Assembly: GCA_000711775.1 (NCBI GenBank)
Contig: ARYC01000187.1
Span: 62,001-126,000, forward strand
Direction of reading: 5' to 3'
DNA: 64,000 nucleotides
Source of the DNA: Oxytricha trifallax
Lineage: Eukaryota > Ciliophora > Spirotrichea > Sporadotrichida > Oxytrichidae
Part shown: positions 24,645 to 36,340 of the stretch, piece by piece
Numbering within the stretch: the stretch's first letter is position 1
How the letters are laid out: the number at the start of each line of letters is the position of its first letter
Position numbers and translations under genes: made by a program
The notes under the pieces: model-generated
What the model was told of the DNA's origin: nothing
The model's input: only the letters and a program-made list of their open reading frames with translations
Databases searched by the model: none

Positions 24645-24790
24645 TAAGATCAATGAATTAAGCTGCTGCTGAGGCTGAAGTCAAGCATTCTTATCTTTAA
24701 TAACTATGATATCTTATCCTTGAAGTTACTTCAGGTTTCTGATTGTGACTCCAGATGTGGGAGTATTGAAGTCAATACAGAATGCAAGTA
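24645..24790 (-). other. Short coding-like segment, possible MDS
   Basis: Minus-strand frame VLAFCIDFNTPTSGVTIRNL then KQLQGQDIIVIKDKNA, a TGA, and QPQQQLNSLILK. Amino-acid texture is coding. Possibly one MDS of a longer gene or a pseudogene; no family recognised. Confidence 0.35.
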
Positions 24791-25433
24791 CATCAATTTT
24801 TTTAATTTCAAAACACATTAATTAAAATTTTCTTGAAAAATTTAATTAATGTGCAATAATACAATGCCTCAATTTTATCTAAAGCTAATCAATGAAAAAT
24901 ATAAATTTAATCAACCAATGTAATTCGTTGTTTTTAATTTTAACTGATTCTAAGATTATTATAGTCCTATTACAGTCTTATGAATAAAACAATAACATCA
25001 TATTTAAAGATAAAAAAATAATAGAATCAATTTTTGAGTCTTTGAATTAGAAATTAGTCTCTCAAATGGTACAGATGTCATTTATATAATAAATTTCAGC
25101 TTCAAAATTTATAAACCTAAAGTTCAACTAAAAATAATTTAATAAAATTTATCTTAATCTGAAATATTTTTCCTTTGCAAGATTAAATGAATTACTTTCA
25201 TCATTTGTGAATATTTCACTATAAATTTCATCATATTTTTTCATCAGCATTATTACAAAGCTTATTTCGATTAAAAAGTATAAACTTTTAAAATAAATCT
25301 AGGAAAATAATCTATTCTCCACCCCTCTCTGACAGTTAATATAGTTTACTCTAAGGAAATTACTTATAAAAATAATAAGACTAAAATAAATCAAAGTGAT
25401 TAACTGGAGTTAATTTATAATACTTAAAATACG

Positions 25434-25712
25434 ATGTCACCAGAAGAAAAAACTAGACGTTGATTTGAAGCTGGACTATTTGAGGAAAATTCTCAAACTA
25501 TCGTTGATTTATTGTATTTTAAGAATAAACTTTGCCTCCTTCAACAATATAAAATTTTAATGTTTTAAACATCTATGTTTGAAAAGGTGAAGCATTCATC
25601 AACGCTTAATATCAAAGAGGTCTATTTAAATGCAGATAAGTGTCTAATTCTTTTTTATTTCTCAAAAATATTGAAGTTTCATGCTGATAAAATATAGGCA
25701 CATCGAATTTGA
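25434..25712 (+). pseudogene. Short ORF with one in-frame TGA
   Basis: Starts MSPEEKTRR, then TGA, FEAGLFEENSQTIVDLLYFK, KVKHSSTLNIKEVYLNADKC and ends at TGA 25,710-25,712, 93 codons in all. The TGA follows RR where Trp (TGG) would be a one-base change, so a decayed gene or transposase N terminus is plausible. No family recognised. Confidence 0.4.
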
Positions 25713-25919
25713 AAATAATTATAAGTGATGACTATTTTTTAAAGCACTTTGATTTTCGATGAATGATTTCTACATATTTATTTTTATAATTATAATATAC
25801 TAGAGTATTTAGATTCAAATTTATTATAATTTGTCAATTTGAAAGCAATTTAATCTGAGACATCTGATATAATTATAAATTTATTTTAACAACAATCTAA
25901 TTCTATTTCAAATTAATGT

Positions 25920-26513
25920 TTTATATAATTTAAATTATTCTGATAAAATGTTACAAAAAGTCAATCACTCTCTTAATGCGATTTACTGTCTTGTAATATT
26001 CAATTCTTTCTATAAATTTTAGCTATAGATTAAGCAGAGATATGAAGCTGAGATAATTCGCAATGAAACATCACAGTCTTTTAGACAAGAGAGAAAAGAG
26101 CCCAATATTTAAAAGTCCTATCATTGACAAGATAATCAATATGATGCTGCTTAAATTTCAAAGGTCTTTTTGGTTTAGATTTAAGTTACTATCTCTTCAA
26201 ATTCAATGCTAATAGACAGTGAGACCTAAAAGTAGCAGCAGATTTGTGGATCAGCCTGCTATAGATGTTTAATAAATAATAGGTTGAGTTAGTCATTATA
26301 CTCATCGCATCCATAATAACGCAATAAACAGTAAATCTATATACTCACTGTCATAAATTGACCCCAGCCTCGTATATACTCACTTAAATAAACTAATATT
26401 TAAACCATAAAACTCTACATAAACCCTAATAGAACCCTAATAAAGCATGCGTTTATTGATACCTTTTATCAATCTAAAACTCAATCAAACTACTGAAGGG
26501 CTTTAAGATTTTT
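25920..26513 (-). mobile_element. TBE D, truncated end with transposase N-terminal part
   Basis: The minus strand carries the first ~40% of a TBE transposase (region equivalent to HKS to NRIKRVI, with frame damage), then about 130 bp of TBE terminal sequence ending in a degenerate telomeric tract (GAAGGGCTTTAAGATTTTT for GAAGGGGTTTTGGGGTTTTG). It is followed by ATT at 26,514-26,516. The left side breaks off inside the transposase. An old fragment. Confidence 0.85.
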
Positions 26514-26689
26514 ATTACAATAATAATAATAATATAATCACTTGAGGTCTCTGGGGACCCGATTTAAAATATATTATATTATATAAGCCCTTTTCAATCG
26601 CTTCCTGGTTTGTCTTAGTTATATAACAGTACATATATGTGGGTTAAACTTTTAGTGGTATATAAGTTACCCTTCATGAAATACCTCTA

Positions 26690-27250
26690 ATCTATGTTTC
26701 TGCTCTATTGTTCTAGCAGTGAGTTTATTCATTAAGTCTACTATTTGCTTGTGTTTTCCTTCTTCTGTCAGATTAAAGATAATTCCCATTATAAAAGCCA
26801 TTTATTGTAGCATTATTGGTCTTGATGGTTCTTCAAATTGTATAAGAACTTGGTCGGTACAAGATAGAAATTTATGAGCTTTTGGTTGATCGTTTATGAT
26901 CCCTTCTCCTGGGGAAACATATCTTCTAGTTTAGGGGATATTTGTTATTAGTTAGAATTATTTGTCTGGAGGTCTGTTTCTAAGTCTATTTTCTCTAGAA
27001 CTATTAATAGTTTAGTTTCATCTAGTCAACTCCAACATAGAAAGCTTCAATATATGATGGGGATTTTAAGTATGTCTTTTGTAAGACTTTAGCCAAAAGT
27101 TTGCCAATCTTATTTTTGTTCAAAATCGAAGTTTCCGTATCATTAATAGGTAAGATGAATTGAAGCATTTTAATCATGTTGTTTATCTCTATCTCCGTCC
27201 AACACTAGTCAATTACTAGACTAGCCTTTAATGTCTTTAGCTTCCATATA
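26690..27250 (-). pseudogene. Coding zone 1 of the 5-kb element
   Basis: Minus-strand protein-like sequence with motifs SLVIDQCWTEIEINNMIKML, KNKIGKLLAKVLQKTYLKSP and EGKHKQIVDLMNKLTARTIE. Mostly helical, charged and leucine-rich. The reading frame is broken in a few places. No family recognised. Confidence 0.5.
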
Positions 27251-27769
27251 TTTAAATTTTAAATCTTTAATTGATTAAGTTAATTTATTTACTAAAGAAT
27301 GTGAATAATTGAGTGAAAGAAAAATAGATTAATTAAGAGTCATTAATAATAACATTTATCTTAATTTAACATTTAAAAAACGAGATTTGCTTCTAGTTGA
27401 GAATTAACATTAGCTTCATCAATCTCTTTCAGTATTCTTTGAATATTTCTTAATTATTTTGCACTATTTAGTATTTTTGAATTATTTTTTCTTCTTCCCT
27501 TTGTTTATAGTAATATCATCTTCTTTTTATTTCCCTGTATCATTTAAATTGTCTGAGTTATTATAGATGAGAGAAAATATAGAATTCCTCTTTTATTGTT
27601 AGCTTTTTTCGAATTTTTCTTAGTTAATTAGCACTTCCTCTAATATACTAATGATCTTCAATATTATTCACTCTTACTTATACTAATTATCTTAAGGTTA
27701 AATTTAAAATTATTTAAAGAATAAAAAAGATAGTTAAAAAATACGAAATACACTATTTTCAGATGGGGA

Positions 27770-28810
27770 TATATTAGATTTAATTGCCAACCCCCGAGAG
27801 TTCAATACTCATTTATTTTGAAGATTTTTAAAATAATATTAAAAACTAAATAATCATATTAATGAACTTCTTAATCATACTGTATTTCGTCATTAATTTT
27901 ACCACAAAATTTCATGGGGTTTTATTTAATAGTAAGTGCATCATTGGTTTAAGTTGACACGTCATTAACCAAGTTTACGGTTTCTTTGTTATGTACTTTA
28001 AATTATTTTTGGAAGTGACTTCTTTTGAGTTATTTGGAATTCATCTTCCATCTCAATATCTTGAGTATGGGGTTTTGTGTAGGTTCATTCTTCCTATCTA
28101 TTTTTGAGAGCTTCCGTTTATCTATTTGGTTGAAGAACATCGTAAGTAAAGTAAAAATTGGTCTGTTTTAAGATATATTGAGAAAGACTGATATTACGCT
28201 CTTTAAGGGCGGTATTAAAGACGTGTCTAGTATGACATTATTATATTTTTATCACGTGTTTAATATTGAGAGGATCGGTGAAAGTTAGTGTAGAGATTTA
28301 AAGATGGTTTGAATAACTGTTAGTTGTATCTCATAGTTTGTTGTATAGCATTAGATCTATTCTGCTAGTTAAAGGTCAAGAAAGTCTTCTAGACTGAAGG
28401 CTTATTTGGCTGAGAGACCTTATATTGTGTGTGTTAGAGTTTTGAAAATTATTACTATTTTATGCTAGAACTGTAATTGATTATTCTATTGAATAAACCT
28501 AATGATAAAGATTCTGTATTACTGGAGGTCTTGTTTAAATCTGTTGCAATAGACATAATATGAAGCTTAGATTGTTTGCTTTATGGAGTTGGAAGGCATT
28601 AGCTTGATGAAAGCTAAGGACTCTATAAGATCAGAGTTTTTTAAATTTCCTTGAGAGGAAATATATCACTTCTGATTAATAGATACTTATCTCAAATCAA
28701 GATAAGATGCAATTTAATAATTTAAAATTGGGTTTTGATTATAGGCGTAATGAATTAAAATGACTTGAGTAACGTGAGAATGAATGATTTGCAAGTTTAT
28801 AATCTTTACT
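27770..28810 (-). pseudogene. Coding zone 2 of the 5-kb element, possible recombinase-like
   Basis: Minus-strand protein-like sequence of about 300 residues with some breaks. Motifs include YKLANHSFSRYSSHFNSLRL, SLAFIKLMPSNSIKQTIQAS and, near the end, CHTRHVFNTALKERNISLSQ followed by a Tyr-rich FYFTYDV. The RH plus downstream Tyr spacing loosely recalls the catalytic end of tyrosine recombinases, but the canonical HxxR spacing is absent, so this is only a suggestion. An acidic EMEDEFQ segment follows. Confidence 0.4.
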
Positions 28811-29869
28811 TCGATTCTACTAGTAAGTTACTAAAAATAATCATTAAATAAAATCAATAAAATTACCTTCTGAAATCAAAAAGATTATCAATGGCAGCAC
28901 ATAATTGTAATATTAATATTATAAGCTTTATTATATTTGTAAATAATCATAAACTCGGGACAATTAAAATTAAATAGTAAATTCTAGAATTATAAGTTGA
29001 TTTAAGGAATCTCAAAAGCTAAAATTTAGGAATCTGTTTATATTAGCACATTATTTAACTAATTGAAAAGGCCTTGTCTTTGATTCGATATTGAAGTCAC
29101 AGATTATAAACAATAAATTCTTTAATATTTATAAAGGAGTAGAAGAGTACTTTTCTATAAAAAAAATATTACTAAACTTAATTTCAGAAATTATCTTGTA
29201 AATTTAGATATGGCTTAATTATACTAGCGATATAAACAGCCACCCAAAAAAGGTTAATCCTTGGTTAATAAAGCAATCAATCAACAATAAACTTAAGTCT
29301 CTTATATAGTTTTAATAATATATTTAAGGTATTATTTCATATAAACCTAATTATGATTCATAATTAGGACATATTTTTAATAAGACTATACTAATATAAA
29401 CAATCTTGCTGTATCTCCTCGTCATTTTATAAATTTAAAATATAGATTTTTAAGTGAAAATATTGCAAGTGAGTAGACACTAAACTATCAAAATTAAAGC
29501 AGAAAATTTTATGAAAACCATTTTCTAATTTCTTAAGATAGACAGGCCGATGTAAATAATCTCTAGCTTTAAGTTATTTTCAAAGTTAGTATCTCTATAG
29601 AATAAAAGTCTTTCCTAAGATAGATTTATAAATTTTCATATATAATGCTAATGCAAAATATAGCTATATTCTTAGTTGAAATTTGCCACAAGTCTAATTG
29701 ATAACCCAAATTACAAATCAATGGATCGGTAAGCCTAACTAAGGTTATATAGATGTGGATTCATTGAGAAAATGTACGAAAATAAATAAAATGCTTCAAT
29801 AAGCGTATCAAATTATTAAAGGGGGGTTTATTAATATATCTGATTGAATTCCTCTTGTTTTTCGCTAAA
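28811..29869. other. AT-rich centre of the 5-kb element
   Basis: About 1 kb of AT-rich DNA between the divergent coding zones; presumably noncoding and possibly holding promoters. No motif recognised. Confidence 0.35.
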
Positions 29870-29965
29870 CGACACAAAAAAGAAGATAATGATGACGATG
29901 AAATGGAAAATGACAATGATGAGGAAGATGAGATTTTTTCTAATAGATATTGATTTTTATTTATT
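29870..29965 (+). other. Acidic coding block of the 5-kb element
   Basis: Reads KRHKKEDNDDDEMENDNDEE then DEIFSNRY and TGA. The DNA core (33 bp) differs at only two positions from plus-strand sequence near 38,054-38,086. It may be an upstream exon of zone 3. Confidence 0.5.
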
Positions 29966-30011
29966 GTTTTAACAATTTTTTTAAATATTAATTTCTTAAA
30001 ATTATTTAATT

Positions 30012-31427
30012 AGAAAGGAAGATCTGCCGGCTAACTTAAGAAGTACTTACATGCTTAAGTGTAGACTTTACTAGAACTTTCTAATTTAGGGAGACCTGAC
30101 TTCCACTAAAGATCTCCCAAACACTCTCAAAACTAGCAGCTTAGGTGTTATAGCTAAGAAACCAACTAGTAATGGTCATATTCATTAAGACTTTGACTCA
30201 AACTCCTAATATTCTTCAGATTATGAAGACTGTGATTACTCAGACTCCTCATACTACCTTGAAAAGATAACGATCCCTACATATCTCCACCAGACTATTG
30301 GAATTAACCCTGTTATACTGAGAGTAAACAACAGTCATACTACTAAAGTAAACTCCACTGAATAACTCTAAAAATACTAGAACTCAGTGTCTCCGACTAA
30401 AACAACGAAGGAAGTAATGCCTTAAGGATTTAAGCTTAAAAAATTGTAAAAGATGATCTTTTCAACAAAGAGTTCTACAACAAAAATAGGGCTAAGTATA
30501 AAGGAACTCAAAAATTAAGAGTAGATCACTCAAAATTAAGGTTTCTCTCAAAGAAACAGATAACCACCAAGTCTTCCAAACTAATTTTCTATCCACAATA
30601 CCCAGAGACCCATAAACCAAAACCCCATCTAAATTTCAATAAGATGTAGTACTAAATAGACAACCATTTTTTCCTCATGGGAAAGGAATGTGACTAAGAC
30701 TTAATCTAATATTCATAACATATAAAAATCTAAATACCAAAAAGGAACTAACCCTCACTACTAACAATCGCTTTATGAAAAACTAAAATAAAGAATGAAC
30801 AGTAATGCCAAAATTCCTCCTTCATGAGAAGAAACAACAGAGACCAAGCTAGTTGAAAACTCATAGTTCTCTCCATCTTTCTTTCCTAATTAATAGTCAG
30901 GGGTACTAAATAGAACTTTTTCGGAGGCGTGTCCAAATACGTTAAATACGACATCTACTATTCTTGAACCAAAATCTTATCAGTTTCTGGACAGAAATTC
31001 AAAAGAACATATAATGGATTATTACTTTAATAGCTTACCATAATAGCTCATTGACATCATGATATTGCTTAATTCAAAAGAAATTTACAACAAACTCTAA
31101 TATAGCAAACATCTTAAAATCATTAAGTCTGACTAAAAGATGAAACTCCTAAAAATCTTGATAGACTATGGAGAATTGAATAAAAATCCTAAGTTCTATA
31201 AACATGAGATAGAAAGAATGATCTCGCTCCCATATACAAACATGAGCTAGAACACATAGATAAATTAGAGAGTGCGCTTCTCTTAAATTTAATAATTTCT
31301 GGTTAAAAAAAAGAAATTAAAAATCATTCATTAGCCAGGGACCGCATTCCCTAATAGAAGGCAAATCAAAGAGATTAAGAAAAAAAAAGAAAAGTTGAAT
31401 GAGAGAAGTTCTAGTTAAATTAAGTGA
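30012..31427 (+). pseudogene. Coding zone 3 of the 5-kb element, about 470 codons
   Basis: One plus-strand frame to TGA at 31,425-31,427, nearly whole with about one break. N-terminal part: LPANLRSTYMLKCRLYQNFL, DFDSNSQYSSDYEDCDYSDS (acidic, Ser/Tyr-rich), then a long Ser/Thr/Asn/Gln-rich basic region. C-terminal part: YQFLDRNSKEHIMDYYFNSL, KMKLLKILIDYGELNKNPKF and a Lys-rich tail. The Gln code is used heavily (TAA/TAG). The middle looks disordered, with a more ordered C-terminal domain. No family recognised; it could be a DNA-binding or structural protein of the element. Confidence 0.6.
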
Positions 31428-31946
31428 TGACCATATCATTTATTTAACGAACCCACTAATTCGTATATAAGGGCTTGTCCCTTACATATTATCATATTTA
31501 TTAAGATTGGGGTCCCCAGAGACCTCAATGTGATCATATTATTATTATTATTATTATTGTTGCTTAATTTTTACAATCATTTCTTCAGATTAATTTACAT
31601 AAACGAATTGAGAACACGGTTTATAAATATAATAATTTCTTAGATTGATATCATAAATTTAGAATTTTAGTTAAATTAATTTATTTAATTATCAATTTAA
31701 CCAATAAGAAAAGTCAAAGACTTTTTTGAGGCAGCTCTTAGTATTAGTAAAATCTCAAAATATTAAATTAAAAAAAACGGAGATAGTAAGTAGGTAAGTA
31801 AATATTAATAATATACTTATTAACAATAATCCACCCTTATTTAAATATCTGTTAGAATATAAAAGACTTGCTCTTATATATTCTTTTTATGAATATTCAG
31901 TTTTATCTCTTACTTAAATCTTGAAACTCTGTTCCAAAACTTGTGA

Positions 31947-33229
31947 TTTCCCACATTCAATATTAATACTACTTTGAAAAATAACTTTGGAAGGAAGTGT
32001 CAAGAATCACTTTAAGTTGATGAAGAATCATAGTTATAATTAAATTAGCTGCTATAAACTATAAAATAGAATGTGGCTGAGCCAAGGTGCATAATAAGCT
32101 AAAAAGAGTTTTAAAAGCATCGTAATGAATATGAAGAGTTCACATCTCACATTCAATGCAATATGTTGAGGAGAAGTGACCACGAACATCCTTTCCTTTA
32201 ATTAGTCATTTTATCTAATATTAAGGGCATTTTTGCATCATATACAATACTAGGTCTCCTCATTCAATAGGTAAGAATTTAATTCCACTTGATAAGATAA
32301 CAGACAACAGTTATAGGGATTTTCAAAGATAGATTAGAAAAGTATTTTTAATTATTATTCAGCAGCAATTCTACGATACAATATAAAGATGTATTAGAAA
32401 GAATTATTGCATTAAGCATCTCACTAGGACTAATGCATTCACAAAAATTCTCAGAATATTTTAAGTTGAATAAAAAATACAATAGAGTATACCGCATAAA
32501 GAGAATTTTTCTAGCAATGTGACATTGGCGATTTATGAGTAAGAATTGGGTCTTATACACTTCGAATTATTAAGACACCCTTATGCATTTCATATCTATT
32601 CACCTAAAGAGCAGTCAAATCATAATCTAAATATCGGCCTATATACAAAAGTAACAATTAAATAATTCCAAACTCCAATATATATATAATCAATGGCAGC
32701 TAATTAAAATTGTTTTAAACATCAAAAAGTTTACCAAATAGCTTGTGTTTAAGAAACATTACGCATAAACTTCTTGGAAGCCGAAGCATTTAACGAAGTT
32801 TTATTGATGATATTAGTCAAGATTAAGCTTCCTTTTACTAGATTATTTCACTCCATATTATTTATAATAAAGCCAACATATTTTATAGTTATATCAAATT
32901 TAAATGGAAAAATAATAAATCATCAATAACTTAATAATTTTTTTAAAATACTTTCCAAATAGCATAAAATATAAGTATAACATTTAATTGCGATCCCTTT
33001 ATCAATTTTTAGTTTAATCTAAAAAGATCAATTTCTCTACTAAAATTTGTACAAAATTGTTTAGTTTTCTCTATTTTATTCACTCTAAACAATATATTTA
33101 CGTTTAAGTGAGGAGGATATAATATTATTATTTACTTGTGAGTCAAAGAATTCTAATTTAATTTTATCTTTTGTTCATTCTTAATTTAAAATATATTTTG
33201 ACTTGCTCAATGTGCACTAATTGATATGA
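31947..33229 (+). pseudogene. Unidentified ORF, 192 codons then a second frame
   Basis: Plus strand, open from 31,947 to TGA 32,520-32,522: VDEESQLQLNQLLQTIKQNV, FQKHRNEYEEFTSHIQCNML, DHEHPFLQLVILSNIKGIFA, IIALSISLGLMHSQKFSEYF. From there a second frame continues protein-like (LAIYEQELGLIHFELLRHPY, AFHIYSPKEQ) and stays open to TGA at 33,227, although the last 500 bp is G-poor and its openness is weak evidence. A single frame change near 32,515 would explain both. Probably a gene or gene relic with IES sequence at the 3' side. No family recognised. Confidence 0.45.
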
Positions 33230-34211
33230 AATAACCATTTATTGTTTCAAATTGATTATAAAATATTTTATAAATTATGTGAATAAAATCAATTATTCTT
33301 GTTAATAGCTTGCATTAGTAGCTCACGAACTGTTTTTTATAAATTATTGAATATCTCAATTTATCTAACATATGTGGAAATTACATATATAATTATTATT
33401 AATATTTAAATATGAAATCATTGGATGAAACAAGATTAATTGTATATCATATTAACAGTACCCCTTTAGTGAACATTTTTATATGAATTATAATTATTCA
33501 ATTTTATGCTTTATTGTTATAATTTAAAAATATTTTCTATATTATAAAAACATGAATTGCTTTTATTAAACTTTCAGATATATTTGTTTTTAATTAACTG
33601 ATATATTTAAGTAAAAATTCCTTAAAATATTATCAAACCCATTTTAGTGAGTCATAATCAAATTATTCTTAGTTTTATTTTAGTAAGAACCCTAAGTATG
33701 ATAATTGTTTTAGTAAATGATTGAGATGATTTGAAGTATTTAAATATACAAATTGTTATTTATGGTAAGTACCAGTTATTTTAAGAAATAAAAAGTCATT
33801 ATTAAGTTTTAATTAAAATTAATATTTCTTAACATAATAGATTTGAGTAAATTAAGTTAAATAAGGAATAAATCAAATTAATGACAATATAATTTAACTT
33901 TATTTTATGATTTTATGAGATGAATTTCAATTAAATGGATTTTTGGCAATTGAATTTTAAATCTATCATTTTTCAGGTCAGTCTTAACTTTAACTAAATA
34001 CTTATGATTTAATAAGCCTCTCAATTAATCCTATTCTTTTCAGTACTTTAAGTAACAAAACTTATGAATGATAATCATAAAGCATAGTTAAAATTAAATT
34101 TCTTAAGCTGATAATTGTGAAATAGCATTCAGTCTCTGATAACCTATTTAATATTTTAGATAGAAACTTATAAAGTTTTTACACTCTTAATTTATTAGTC
34201 TGGCTCTTATA
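33230..34211. other. AT-rich, no gene seen
   Basis: AT-rich; nothing recognised on either strand. Confidence 0.35.
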
Positions 34212-35612
34212 TCATTCTTATGCTCTATAATGCTATTATACTTTTAATACTTTGATGAGGTATGACTGGTTATGGAATTTTATTCTTTTTGAATATTTAT
34301 AATTTTAATTTATTTTGTCAAATCTTATAAAAGAATTTAAAATTTGGGAGTAATGAAAAATAAATCTAAGAAAATTGAGCTAACTTGCATAAATACTTTA
34401 GATAAATATTAAACATCGAGAATTAGACAGTAGAAGTGATTATTTAATAATTGTTATGCAAATTTAATATCTGCTTTATAATGCGTACAGAGAGATAGAA
34501 TTATACAATGGTTTTATGTATGGCTGATCTTTTCTTTCAGTAAGTCTTCGTTTTAACAGTAGCTAATGGAGATGTGAAGTTGGCTGATTTACTAATGTAC
34601 TTGATGAATACTGCTCCTTATTTTTTTTCTTTTCATCTGAAGTCCAGACTTTGTTTCTGTAGGTTGATTGAATATTATCGAACAGAGTCCTGAGAGAGTA
34701 TTTCTTGTACATGACAGCCTGACTTGTAAGTTTAGCAACAAGTACAGCAGTTATTGGTAGGTTATTAGATACTCTAGGTAATCGTAATTGTTAGCAATAA
34801 TCATACCATTTTTTCAGCAAAATAGTCGAAATCTGTTATTTTGTTAGTAGAAATCTCTGTAGCTAGAGTAGCTTTCCTATAGAGAATATGTCATGAGAGC
34901 TTAAGAATTCTGCTGTTGCATCTGCGTTTTCGCGCAAATTATGTGGTTTCTAATATCTATAGCAATGGTGAACTTAACAACTTGACTGAAACTCTCTTGT
35001 AAAGGCATGCATTAATTCAACGAGTCTGCATTGATCTATTTGAGAGAGTAGAATTGAATGTTGAAGTCTCCTAGCTTTTACAAAATAATCAGCTTAGTTG
35101 TATTTAAAAACAGCAGTTTCAGTTGTGGTGAACATCTTCGTAATGAAAGCTGAGGCCTCAGTGCAAGCAACTAAGCAGGTATCTCTGTCGTTTAAGCTGT
35201 TTTTAATGAGTGAGGTACAGGTACAAGAGATGAAATCAGAGATTTAATTTCCAAAATCAGATGGTTTATCGTTTTAAATAACAGTCTGAACTACGGTTAT
35301 CACATCCAAGAGAACGAGGATGTTTTCATCTTTAATTTTTAAAACTAGAATTTCAATAATTAAAATGCTATATTTTATTTAAAATTGAATTTATATTAGC
35401 AACTAACTTATCACAAAAAAATTACTCTTTTATATGCAAAAGAATTATCGGATATGAGGAATATAATTAGTATTCCATTTTTGAGTAAATTTAACAAATA
35501 ATAATGTTTATGTTGTTTTTATTATTTAAATATCCAATTGTTTTAGAATTTTATAAGCAGTATAATTAATATTGATGGTGATAAATTAGTTATCATTGAT
35601 CATTATAGCTGT
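34212..35612 (-). CDS. Long open reading frame, about 466 codons, unknown protein
   Basis: The minus-strand frame has no TGA from 35,612 to the stop at 34,212-34,214. I scanned it position by position. The part 34,510-35,335 has coding texture and higher GC: ILVLLDVITVVQTVIQNDKP, CLVACTEASAFITKMFTTTE, RRLQHSILLSQIDQCRLVEL, MHAFTREFQSS, NLPITAVLVAKLTSQAVMYK, YSLRTLFDNIQSTYRNKVWT. Sequence outside this core is AT-rich and may be IES or flank. TCA triplets cluster strongly in one of the other phases, an additional coding-type periodicity. A short competing frame exists near 34,910-34,970. No start is fixed and no family is recognised. Confidence 0.55.
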
Positions 35613-35932
35613 TCAAAGTGGTTTATTAGATGTGCATCGAAGATTGAATGAATATCTTTAATTTAATGATGACTTTCATATCACTTAAACTGTCAATAGT
35701 AATTATAGAATTGTGGAGTTTTTAGGTATGTTTAGAAATGTAAAATTATGATTTAACTATTAAGTTGTAAATCTTTTATGGGACACAAATTTCCTATCAC
35801 AATTTATTAAATAGTTATCGCTTTAATATGTATCTGAATCTGAATTAAGTGCTCATTAATTTTTAATTACAATAGAATTTTCATATTCTGATTGCTTATT
35901 TATTGTAAGGTTCAACCTCAATAATAAAACTG

Positions 35933-36340
35933 TAGGAATACATTCGAATTTATGAAATTAATTTAAATAAAATTTATAATTAATTAAATTATTGGCCGTT
36001 AAAGTTGGCCAATTTGAAAAATCCTTGGCTCATTCGATAGATAATTTAAAATTAGTCGGACTTTATTATTGGCGGTAATATTTTATTCCATCCCTAGAGC
36101 GAGATAACTTCACTTTAATGAGAGGGTATAATTTAATGAAGTTAGAGGCGTTTAATTAAAGTTGAGTTATCTCGCTCCAGGGATGCGATAAAATAGTACC
36201 GCCAATAATATAGTCCATCTAATTTTGAATTATCTATCGAATGAGCCCAAGATTGTTTAAATTGCCCAACTTTAACGGTCAATAATTTAATTAATTATTT
36301 ATTTATTTAAATTAATTTCCCGAATTCGAATGTATTCCTA
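35933..36340. mobile_element. Full-length palindromic MITE, copy 2
   Basis: About 408 bp, the same family as 23,105-23,511: begins TAGGAATACATTCGAA, ends TTCGAATGTATTCCTA, with the same inner TTGGCGGTA and GATAACTTCACTTTAATG blocks. The two copies differ at scattered positions and by small indels, so they are not a recent duplication of each other. Confidence 0.85.

Larger units (their letters stand above)
26517..31561. mobile_element. 5-kb element with about 50-bp terminal inverted repeats, unclassified
   Basis: Left end ACAATAATAATAATAATATA then ATCACTTGAGGTCTCTGGGG; right end, inverted, AACAATAATAATAATAATAT then GATCACATTGAGGTCTCTGG. The ends match over about 45-50 bp with one gap. Total length is about 5.05 kb. 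Inside are two minus-strand coding zones on the left, an AT-rich centre, and a long plus-strand zone on the right, so the frames point outward from the middle. None resembles TBE proteins. It looks mostly whole with a handful of breaks, hence moderately old. No target duplication could be fixed; TBE D abuts its left end. Family unknown. Confidence 0.7.

Noticed and set aside
28000-28300. Firm tyrosine-recombinase call
   Set aside because: The CHTRH context lacks the HxxR spacing and the preceding catalytic Arg/Lys were not found, so it is kept only as a possibility.
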